Assembly (NCBI GenBank): GCA_002437305.1
Contig: DJOW01000038.1
Coordinates: 1 to 12,096 of the forward strand
Origin: Bacteroidales bacterium UBA6428
GTDB taxonomy: Bacteria > Bacteroidota > Bacteroidia > Bacteroidales > UBA932
Reading direction: 5' to 3'
Length of the DNA stretch: 12,096 nucleotides
Part shown: positions 1-6,453 of the stretch, piece by piece
Position numbering within the stretch: the first letter of the stretch is position 1
Layout of the letters: every line of letters begins with the position of its first letter
The notes under the pieces: generated by a model
The model's database searches: none
Seen by the model: the letters and a program-made list of their open reading frames with translations, nothing else
What the model was told of the DNA's origin: nothing
Program-made: the position numbers and the translations under genes

Positions 1-1
1 C

Positions 2-2938
2 ACACTTTTTGAAACAGTATCCCTCTATTTGTACTATCCTTACCAATCAGGCATTTCAGATGTCAACTCCTTCCCTTTTGAGGTCCGTAAAGACCAAAGT
101 TCGGAAGCGACCGCTGCATCTTTAGGCGGCTATGAAGCGTCCGATTTCCTGTGGGGAAAAGGCAAGAACATCACTCCAGTGGAGTCAGCTGTGGCGGTCA
201 CATTGACTCACAGACTGTCTGCTGTTGAGGTGAAACTGGCTGAGAAGGACGGCTTTGCGGAAGGAGAGTTCGAAAGCTTGGAGAAGAGCGTGATTCTAAC
301 GAACACCACCAGAAAAGCCACCATTGACTACTCCACCGGTGTCGCCAAGCCTCTGGGCGAGGCCCAACAGGACGGAATCGTGATGTGCCCGCAGAGCGAT
401 GGCACCTTCAGGGCAATCGTCATTCCACAGAAAGTTGAGGCAGGTCTCGTACTTTTTTCAATCACTATAGATGGCGTTTCCTACACCTTCAAACAGAGTG
501 ACGCTGTTGACTATCAGGTAGGCAAACAATTGAACGTCACCATCAATATCTCGAAAAAGACTGCCACAGGAGGCTATGAGCTCTCCCTAGGTTCTACCCA
601 AATCGTAGATTGGACCGAGGACCGCAACACCCACGGAGGCGAGGCAAGGCAGTACTATGTCGTCAATGTCTCCGAGCCGGGAACCCTTGAGGCTACAATC
701 AAGGCAGCTGGAAAGAACCCCGCCAAGATCAAGAATCTTAAAGTGACGGGTACTGTTACGAATGCAGACTTCTATTTCATGCGTGAAAGGATGGACATTC
801 TTGAGGCGGTGAATATGAAAGAAGCTAAGATTTCGCATGCATATACTTACTGTGATATTTATTTGCAAAAATATTCCTATGCGGATAACGTGATTCCCTA
901 TGAAGCTTTTAAAGATAAAAAATCGTTATATTATTTCTCTTTCCCTGATAGTATTACAGAAATATGTGGAAAAGCGTTTAGCGGAACAAGGCTAAGTGGG
1001 TCTTTGATTTTACCTGATGAAGTCAAAGTAATAGGAAAGGATGCTTTTTATACTACTCCAATATCATCGATTACTCTTCCGAATAAATTGGAAAAGATAG
1101 ATGGGGCTGCGTTCTCTGGATGTAGCTACTTGACTGGATCATTAACATTGCCTCACTCTTTAAAAGAAATAGGTGGCTGGGCTTTTCGAGGAACAAATTT
1201 CACTGGAAGTCTTGTTCTTCCAGATAATCTTGAGGTTATAGGCGAAGATGCATTTCATGGAGCGGGTACTTTTGAAGGAGATCTTGCCTTGCCAGATAAG
1301 ATAACAACTGTGCCGAAATATGCATTTTTTGGATGTTCATTTAAAGGCAAACTATTCCTCAATAACGTTTCGAGTATTGGTGAGAGTGCTTTCTTTGCAT
1401 GTGGTTTTGGTGGAGAATTGGTAATTCCAGATGGTTGCAAAATTATTAGCAATAGCGCATTTGGCTGTTGTAGATTCTCAAGCGTTGTGTTTCCTTCGTC
1501 TTTGAAGGAAATAGGAGATAGGGCGTTTTGGTGTAATGATTTATCTTTGTCTCCAATTGTTCTGCCGGAGGGCTTTGTCACCATCGGATCCGACGCTTTT
1601 GAGGGATGTGATCTCACATCGGTTTTCATCCCTTCTTCCCTTAATACAATTGGAACAAACGCTTTTAATGATTGTGCTTATATGTCTCAAATCACCTGCG
1701 AAGCTATCGAGCCGCCAGTCGTCATGTCCGGTGCCTTCGATGGTGTCGCCAAGGACAATTTCACCCTCGAAGTCCCGTCACAGTCGATATCAAGATACCA
1801 ATCTGCTTCCGGTTGGCAGGATTTCAAACGCATCTCCGCACATTATGATTTCTCGATGAGCCGTCAGCGGGTCCGTGCGCTCAATGGTGCGATGGAGCGC
1901 ACTTACACATTGCGTGTTCCTTCAGGCTTTGATTGGAGCATTAAAGAAAAGCCGGAATGGGTTACGGTAACGCCTTCTTCGGGCACCGGCAAGACTGACG
2001 TGACTGTTACCATCTCAGCAATGGAACGGACGGACGAGACGTTTGAAGTCAACGAGGGTACTTTCCTGACCCCAAGCTACAAGCAGTACAAAGGGCGCTC
2101 CGGTGAGATTGTGTTCCTTCTTGGTGGTGACACGGACTATACATGCAAGATGGATGTCGAGCAATATGACAGCGACTATTCAGACGGTGAAGTCAAGAAA
2201 CTACAACAGTCGAGCAAAGGCAAGGGTATCGACATTGTGTTTATTGGTGACGGCTACGATGCTAAAGACATCGCCAAAGGCACGTTCTTAACAAATGCGC
2301 AGGCGGGTTACGGTCATTTCTTTGATGTCGAACCGTACAAGACCTACAAGGACTATTTCAATGTCTATGCTGTTGTCTCGATGTCGGATGAAAGTGGAGT
2401 CGGCACTGTCAACACGGTCATCGACAATAAGTTCGGTAGCTATTTCACTCAGAATAGGTTGCTTGCCCCTAAGGCTGATGAATGCTTCGAATGGGCAAAG
2501 AAGGCGAACCCGTCTATGGATCTGACCAAGAGCCTTGTCATCATGCTGCAGAACACCTCAACGTACGAGGGTGTGACGATGATGTACGGTGACGGTTCAG
2601 CGATTGCATGCTGTCCTGTCAGCAAGGAGGCCTACCCGTATGATTTCAGAGGACTAATACAGCATGAGGCGGGCGGCCATGGTTTCGGAAAGCTTGCTGA
2701 TGAGTACATCTATCATAACGCTTTTATTCAGACCTGTAGTTGTCAGGATGGCTGCGACCATCCTTCCGGTGATGATGATCTGGGTTCTTCGTTCGGATTC
2801 TATAAATCAAAAGGGTGGTACAGGAATCTGACAATGAACGGGGATGCCAAGCAGGCACCTTGGAGTCATCTTATCTACAATTTGAAATATTCGAACCGAG
2901 TCGATATGTATGAAGGCGGCTACATGCACTCACGCTGA
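2..2938 (+). CDS. Fimbrillin-like / BspA-LRR / BACON / M64 IgA-peptidase-like fusion, 5' partial, stopped by in-frame TGA
   Basis: The frame is open to the left edge, so the true start and any lipoprotein signal lie outside the window; the TTG at 29 is only an internal candidate. Domains in order: (1) a fimbrillin-like module, about 2-620, with YYPYQ, HRLSAVEVKL and FRAIVIPQK, each matching a motif in the downstream lipoprotein (FYPYQ, HMMSKVIVNI, FEAVLVPQN); (2) BspA-type LRR_5 repeats, about 890-1730, of the form LPxxLxxIGxxAFxGC; (3) a BACON-like domain, about 1840-2170, with WVTVTPSSGTGKTDVTVTI; (4) an M64-like peptidase from about 2215, with IDIVFIGDGYD and the zinc-site motif HEAGGHGFGKLADEY at 2663-2707. 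M64 is named for a clostridial IgA peptidase; the substrate here is unknown. The frame halts at TGA 2936-2938, but clear M64 C-terminal sequence continues in the same frame to 3205. The likely role is a surface-anchored protease or adhesin. Domain calls are firm; function in the present state is doubtful. Confidence 0.85.
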   Translation, partial: TLFETVSLYLYYPYQSGISDVNSFPFEVRKDQSSEATAASLGGYEASDFLWGKGKNITPVESAVAVTLTHRLSAVEVKLAEKDGFAEGEFESLEKSVILTNTTRKATIDYSTGVAKPLGEAQQDGIVMCPQSDGTFRAIVIPQKVEAGLVLFSITIDGVSYTFKQSDAVDYQVGKQLNVTINISKKTATGGYELSLGSTQIVDWTEDRNTHGGEARQYYVVNVSEPGTLEATIKAAGKNPAKIKNLKVTGTVTNADFYFMRERMDILEAVNMKEAKISHAYTYCDIYLQKYSYADNVIPYEAFKDKKSLYYFSFPDSITEICGKAFSGTRLSGSLILPDEVKVIGKDAFYTTPISSITLPNKLEKIDGAAFSGCSYLTGSLTLPHSLKEIGGWAFRGTNFTGSLVLPDNLEVIGEDAFHGAGTFEGDLALPDKITTVPKYAFFGCSFKGKLFLNNVSSIGESAFFACGFGGELVIPDGCKIISNSAFGCCRFSSVVFPSSLKEIGDRAFWCNDLSLSPIVLPEGFVTIGSDAFEGCDLTSVFIPSSLNTIGTNAFNDCAYMSQITCEAIEPPVVMSGAFDGVAKDNFTLEVPSQSISRYQSASGWQDFKRISAHYDFSMSRQRVRALNGAMERTYTLRVPSGFDWSIKEKPEWVTVTPSSGTGKTDVTVTISAMERTDETFEVNEGTFLTPSYKQYKGRSGEIVFLLGGDTDYTCKMDVEQYDSDYSDGEVKKLQQSSKGKGIDIVFIGDGYDAKDIAKGTFLTNAQAGYGHFFDVEPYKTYKDYFNVYAVVSMSDESGVGTVNTVIDNKFGSYFTQNRLLAPKADECFEWAKKANPSMDLTKSLVIMLQNTSTYEGVTMMYGDGSAIACCPVSKEAYPYDFRGLIQHEAGGHGFGKLADEYIYHNAFIQTCSCQDGCDHPSGDDDLGSSFGFYKSKGWYRNLTMNGDAKQAPWSHLIYNLKYSNRVDMYEGGYMHSR

Positions 2939-3205
2939 GTATATAGGTCAGAGGCAACCAGTTGCATGAACAATAATATTCCTTACTATTCTTCGATCAG
3001 CCGTCAGGCAATTGTCGAAAGGATCAAGGAATATGCCGGTGAGGCATTTAGCCTTGAGGACTTTTATGCCAAAGACGTGTTCGATTTAGGGACAATCACC
3101 AAATCAGCAGCCTCTGTTGGCGGGACATTCGGTGTGGATCCAAAATTCCATAGGGCAACCGGTTACGCTCCGGTCTATATGGGTGAGCATCCTAATGTGA
3201 AATAA
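2939..3205 (+). pseudogene. C-terminal tail of the M64 peptidase, separated by the in-frame TGA
   Basis: This segment continues the preceding gene in the same frame directly after TGA 2936-2938. It begins VYRSEATSCMNNNIPYYSS and then SRQAIVERIKEYAGEAFSLE, which resembles the C-terminal region of Bacteroidales M64 peptidases as I recall them (a GVYRxE...SxM...R..I..RI pattern). An ATG at 2966 would allow a separate 79-residue product, but it has no visible Shine-Dalgarno sequence and no reason to stand alone. The simplest reading is one gene interrupted by a nonsense codon, with Gly (GGA) as the expected ancestral codon. A sequencing error or stop-codon readthrough would also fit. The true gene end is TAA 3203-3205, which overlaps the ribosome binding site of the next gene. 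Confidence 0.75.
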
Positions 3206-3210
3206 GGAGG
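3204..3210 (+). promoter_or_regulatory. Strong Shine-Dalgarno sequence for the fimbrillin lipoprotein
   Basis: AAGGAGG lies 7 bases before ATG 3218 and overlaps the TAA of the upstream gene. Bacteroidetes genes usually lack such a perfect anti-SD match, so it both fixes the start and suggests initiation tied to ribosomes ending on the upstream frame. Confidence 0.7.
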
Positions 3211-3217
3211 AAGAATT

Positions 3218-4063
3218 ATGAAAAAGACGATAGTATTATTGATGACCTTGGCTCTTGTCTCTTGTGAGAGGGAACGGATGGTACAGCCTGAGTCCGATAT
3301 GATTTCTTTTAGAATCGGCTATCCGGTGACTAAAGCCACAGTATCGGCCTTTGAGCAAGGAGATGCGGTGTCGATTTATGCCGTGGAGCATTCCGCACCA
3401 CTTCAGGTGGGCGGCAACTATCTTAACAACGAAAAGTTGACATTTGATGGCACGAATTGGAATGGATCCCGAACATTGTATTGGAGTGATGTGGCATGCG
3501 ACTTCTATGCCTTCTATCCTTATCAGCCTTCCGTTGGATCGATTGAGGATTATTCTTTCTCAGTCGAGACGGATCAGAATGGTGATGGGATGGAGAAGTC
3601 CGATCTTCTTTATGCCTCGGCTCAGAATGTAAGCCGTACTGACGGTCCCGTAGATCTTTCCTTTTACCACATGATGTCCAAGGTTATAGTGAACATAGAA
3701 AAAGGTGAGAAATTCGATGGGGACATTCCTGATGACGTGGTGGCCCATGTCTATAACACCGTCACTTCGTGCCGTGTTGATTGGGCGAAAGGCTCAGTGG
3801 AGAAGAATCCTTTCGGCACCAAGAACACAATCACGATGAAAAAGATCTCCAATACTCGGTTCGAGGCTGTCCTTGTTCCGCAGAACATCGAGAGGAGCAC
3901 TCCTCTCGTTGAGCTCACGATGGGCGGCATCGCCTACCTATTGGAAACTTCCCTAAGTTTCCGTCCGGGCTATGTACACAAGTTGACAGTCAAACTCAAC
4001 ACCTCCCCGGATCAGGAGCAGATAGAAATCTCCATTGATCCAAGCACCGGTTCTTGGAACTAG
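3218..4063 (+). CDS. Fimbrillin-family lipoprotein
   Basis: The 281-residue product starts MKKTIVLLMTLALVSC. This is a short signal peptide with an LVSC lipobox, so Cys16 should be the lipidated residue and the protein should be carried to the outer membrane or cell surface. Fimbrillin (Mfa/FimA-like) features follow: SFRIGYPVTKA, GDAVSIYA, LYWSDVACDFYAFYPYQ, YHMMSKVIVNI, FEAVLVPQNI and a closing strand region near YVHKLTVKL. The length is slightly below the roughly 300-350 typical of the family. Several motifs recur in the N-terminal module of the upstream fusion gene, so the two are paralogous modules in one operon. The start is set by the strong SD at 3204-3210, and the gene ends at TAG just before a terminator. 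Likely role: a structural or anchoring subunit of a surface fimbria, or a fimbrillin-like surface adhesin. Family assignment is confident; the exact role is inferred. Confidence 0.85.
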   Translation: MKKTIVLLMTLALVSCERERMVQPESDMISFRIGYPVTKATVSAFEQGDAVSIYAVEHSAPLQVGGNYLNNEKLTFDGTNWNGSRTLYWSDVACDFYAFYPYQPSVGSIEDYSFSVETDQNGDGMEKSDLLYASAQNVSRTDGPVDLSFYHMMSKVIVNIEKGEKFDGDIPDDVVAHVYNTVTSCRVDWAKGSVEKNPFGTKNTITMKKISNTRFEAVLVPQNIERSTPLVELTMGGIAYLLETSLSFRPGYVHKLTVKLNTSPDQEQIEISIDPSTGSWN

Positions 4064-4072
4064 ATGTCTTAC

Positions 4073-4105
4073 GAGGCGAGCGATTAGCTCGCCTCATTAC
4101 TTTTT
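4073..4105 (+). terminator. Intrinsic terminator of the surface-protein operon
   Basis: A perfect 9-bp GC-rich stem (GAGGCGAGC / GCTCGCCTC) closes the 5-base loop GATTA, followed by ATTAC and five T. It starts 10 bases after the TAG at 4061-4063. Confidence 0.8.
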
Positions 4106-4130
4106 CCGTTCCGAAAAGTCTCTTGAATCC

Positions 4131-4271
4131 TCAATCGTTCAGCGGGTCAATGTACCGTGGCAGTGAATCACCCTCCACATTCACTTCGTCTCCGAATCCG
4201 ATTCCCTCATCTCCCAAGAGTGCGCGGTCCCAACCGTAGGCACTCAAGTCATTATATCCATTAACAGCCAT
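4131..4271 (-). CDS. Possible 46-residue hypothetical ORF
   Basis: On the minus strand an ATG at 4271 opens a 46-codon frame ending in TGA (4131-4133). The product starts MAVNGYNDLSAYGWDRALLG and is strongly acidic (GDEGIGFGDEVNVEGD). It has no signal peptide, membrane segment or motif that I recognise. A sense for coding is the reasonable codon mix and the acidic, non-random composition; against it is the lack of a clear promoter or SD. It lies downstream of, and on the same strand as, the AAA/PD-(D/E)XK gene. It could be a gene fragment or chance. Confidence 0.25.
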   Translation of the reverse strand: MAVNGYNDLSAYGWDRALLGDEGIGFGDEVNVEGDSLPRYIDPLND

Positions 4272-4315
4272 AAAGATAATAGTTTTAGTTGGTTAAACAA
4301 ATTGTCGGATCCCGT

Positions 4316-4371
4316 TTTATGTCCTTTTTGCCGAGGAGCCGTTCCTCAACCGGCAAGCGGCCACTCATAAA
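4316..4371. repeat. Nested inverted repeat in the 4106-4487 intergenic region
   Basis: The core is TTGCC-GAGGA (4328-4337), loop GCCGT, then TCCTC (4343-4347), a four-base bulge AACC, and GGCAA (4352-4356). Outer arms TTTATG (4316-4321) and CATAAA (4366-4371) are also complementary. There is no T-run on either side as expected for a simple terminator. It may be a structured 3' region for the minus-strand gene ending at 4488. The rest of 4272-4487 is AT-rich and shows nothing further. Confidence 0.4.
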
Positions 4372-4487
4372 CCGATGCCAATGTATAATCATTTCCCTCA
4401 AGTTCAATCAGGTGATAAAAAAATTAGAGGGTAAGAATATGTTTTTTATAAATTATTATGTCTAGTACTGCACATGTGTGTTTTGAC

Positions 4488-6101
4488 TTATTCCTCCGCC
4501 ACCTTCCACGACTCAATCGTGCGGGTCTGGGTGGAGATATTCACTCCGACCTTGACGAGTCTTCTCCCGGTCACCGAGCCTGTAGAAGCGACTGAAACGT
4601 CCTCATGACTTTCCAGACCCTCAGCCTTGTACGGAATCAGATACCCTTTCTCGTCAATCTGCCTGAGGGCCTCGTCCGCTGAGCCGTCCACCTTGAACTC
4701 AAAGACATAGATTCTGTCCTTGGTACGGCACACCGCGTCCGCCCGCCCGATGGCGGACTTGACCTCGGCCTGGGTGTAGTAACCCAGCAGCGAGAAGATC
4801 AGGTAGATGATCGTCTGGAAATGCTTCCCGGGCTTGTTCTCCAGATCGTACGGGATTCCGGCAAGGTAGGATTGAAGGCGCTCAAGCGCTCCATTGATGT
4901 CATTATTGTCCATTGCCGTGAAGAATCGGGCGACGAAGATTGAGCCTGTGGAGTAATCGTGGTTGTATCCTGCCAGAAGGCATTGAGAGAATCCGATGCG
5001 AACCTCCTCGTTAGGGTATCCGAGTGTGTATAGCCTTGTCCTTCTGTCATAACCCTTTATGGTGAGGTATCCGGTCTGGTATAAGACAGGCAGCGGACTG
5101 TTGCTGACCTCTGGCGAGATGTCAAACGCGGCTGAAGGAATCAGTGGCATGTTGTCCAGTGTGGTCTCGTCAATTTGCGAGCGTCTCAGCCATTCAACAA
5201 GGAACGTCGGCGTTCCCGTTTCAAACCAATAAGAGCCGAAGTCTTGCGCATCAAGACATTTGATCAGACTGAACGGATTGTAGATGTCTTCGGAGTCCTG
5301 GCAGAAGTGATACCCGTCGTAATTGTACTTCAGCTCCTCCATGGCACTTTCGTATGTCAACCCTTGTTTGTCAGCAAGAATCCGGACGGAATCCTGCATC
5401 CCGCCAGCCAACTCCGACCGCGAAATTCCGCAGATCGCTGAATATTTCGGCATCATCGAGATGTTCTGCAGGTTGTTCAGCTCACTGAATATGCTGAGCT
5501 GCGCGAACTTGGTGATTCCTGTGATGAACACGAACCGGAGATATGGATCGAGACTCTTGATCGGGCTGTAGAAGTTCCTCATGATCTGGCGCATAGGCGC
5601 CAGCCGCTCCTTGTCGTTCATCACATCCAGCAGCGGCGCGTCATATTCATCAATGATTATGACGGCTTTTTCGCCGGTCTGCTCCACCGCCCTACGTATC
5701 AGACCTTCAAAACGTTGGTTGATTTCCGTTTCCGCGTCAACTTTGCCGTAGTGACGTTCATATTCCAAGAGCTTGATATTCAGTTCGCTGACTAATTGTT
5801 TCTCATTGCAATGCTTAGCCGTGGACATGTCGAAGTGGAACACCGGATGCTTGGCCCACTCTTTCTTCAGTTCCCCGGCCTTCAGCCCATCGAACAGCTC
5901 CTTCTCTCCAGCGAAGTAGCTGTGAATCGTGGATGACAGCAACGACTTCCCGAACCTCCGCGGGCGGCTGAGAAACACGTACGAGTAGTTCTCCGCCAAG
6001 TCGTGAATGAATCCCGTCTTGTCAATGTAGAGATATCCTCCCTCGACAATATTCCTGAAAGTCTGTATCCCGATCGGGTACCTGATCCTTTTCGCCTCCA
6101 T
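4488..6101 (-). CDS. AAA-ATPase-like / PD-(D/E)XK nuclease-family protein, intact copy
   Basis: The 537-residue protein belongs to the AAA-ATPase_like (PF09820-type) plus PDDEXK_9 (PF08011-type) family, often present in many copies in Bacteroidales genomes. Visible motifs: N-terminal YPIGIQTFRNIVEGGYLYIDKT (residues 8-29); a family-specific Walker A variant RPRRFGKS (46-53); Walker B AVIIIDEYD (146-154); VFITGITKF downstream; and a C-terminal nuclease-like core with GRAD (D455) followed by FEFK (E468, K470), fitting D-ExK. All key residues are present and the length is normal for the family. The start is ATG 6101, with a leader closely matched by the second copy. The biochemical role of the family is not settled; nuclease, mobile-element and defence-related roles have been considered. 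The gene diverges from the LRR lipoprotein gene at 6244 and shares a 142-bp intergenic region with it. Confidence 0.9.
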   Translation of the reverse strand: MEAKRIRYPIGIQTFRNIVEGGYLYIDKTGFIHDLAENYSYVFLSRPRRFGKSLLSSTIHSYFAGEKELFDGLKAGELKKEWAKHPVFHFDMSTAKHCNEKQLVSELNIKLLEYERHYGKVDAETEINQRFEGLIRRAVEQTGEKAVIIIDEYDAPLLDVMNDKERLAPMRQIMRNFYSPIKSLDPYLRFVFITGITKFAQLSIFSELNNLQNISMMPKYSAICGISRSELAGGMQDSVRILADKQGLTYESAMEELKYNYDGYHFCQDSEDIYNPFSLIKCLDAQDFGSYWFETGTPTFLVEWLRRSQIDETTLDNMPLIPSAAFDISPEVSNSPLPVLYQTGYLTIKGYDRRTRLYTLGYPNEEVRIGFSQCLLAGYNHDYSTGSIFVARFFTAMDNNDINGALERLQSYLAGIPYDLENKPGKHFQTIIYLIFSLLGYYTQAEVKSAIGRADAVCRTKDRIYVFEFKVDGSADEALRQIDEKGYLIPYKAEGLESHEDVSVASTGSVTGRRLVKVGVNISTQTRTIESWKVAEE

Positions 6102-6128
6102 AGCCCTTAGTCAATTAATGTCCAATGC

Positions 6129-6136
6129 CAAAGATA
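6129..6136 (-). promoter_or_regulatory. Candidate -7 box for the AAA/PD-(D/E)XK gene
   Basis: The minus strand reads TATCTTTG, matching the Bacteroidetes -7 consensus TAnnTTTG, 27 bases upstream of ATG 6101. A TTTTGCG lies upstream (6147-6153), but the spacing to it is only about 12 bases, shorter than the usual 19-21 for a -33 element, so only the -7 box is credible. Confidence 0.45.
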
Positions 6137-6187
6137 ATGATTATTTCGCAAAATCCTTATGATATCAGGCCAATCGTGGTGGAAACC

Positions 6188-6220
6188 TTGACCGTAATTC
6201 ACTTTCATTGTGTATATTTG
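6188..6220 (+). promoter_or_regulatory. Bacteroidetes promoter for the LRR lipoprotein gene
   Basis: A -33-like TTG (6188-6190) is followed after 22 bases by TATATTTG (6213-6220), a full match to TAnnTTTG. Transcription would start near 6227. That excludes the ATG at 6208 and supports ATG 6244 as the start. Confidence 0.6.
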
Positions 6221-6243
6221 CAGTTGATGACAAACCGATTGAA

Positions 6244-6453
6244 ATGAGCCTTCTTCGGGTGATGAATATGTTCCTTCTTGTCGTGGCGGTTGTACTGACC
6301 GGCTGCGAGGGTGGTGTTGTGCAGGAGAATTTGCGGATTCCGGAACTGCCAGTGGTCAGTGCGGTGGCGGAGGGATGTGTGGTGACGCTTATCGCGACAT
6401 TCAAGAGCGAGGTTGAGCTTTCCTCAGTTAAAGAATTCGGTTTTTATTTCTGA
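6244..6453 (+). pseudogene. N-terminal part of a BspA-like LRR lipoprotein, stopped by in-frame TGA
   Basis: From ATG 6244 the frame gives MSLLRVMNMFLLVVAVVLTG followed by Cys, a signal peptide with an LTGC lipobox. An extracellular stretch follows with PELPVVSAVAEGCVVTLIATF and SSVKEFGFYF, typical of the Ig/FnIII-like module of Bacteroidales surface lipoproteins. TGA at 6451-6453 ends it after 69 codons. The same frame then continues ENERSMERM and completes the module, so this is one gene split by a nonsense codon. ATG 6208, although in frame, lies upstream of the predicted transcription start; ATG 6262 or 6268 are weaker alternatives. Without the rest, a 69-residue product would be only an anchored stub. 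Confidence 0.7.

Noticed and set aside
1255..1629. Minus-strand frame across the LRR repeats
   Set aside because: Repetitive antisense shadow of the LRR coding sequence.
2936..2975. Selenocysteine insertion at the TGA
   Set aside because: The sequence after the TGA has only a small GCAAC/GTTGC palindrome, with no convincing bacterial SECIS hairpin, and relatives are expected to carry Gly, not Cys, at this position.
2966..3205. Independent 79-residue gene starting at ATG 2966
   Set aside because: It is in the same frame as the M64 gene and carries the end of that domain, without its own ribosome site.
6208..6243. ATG 6208 as the start of the LRR lipoprotein
   Set aside because: It overlaps the predicted -7 box (6213-6220) and lies upstream of transcription; it would also add residues before a good signal peptide.
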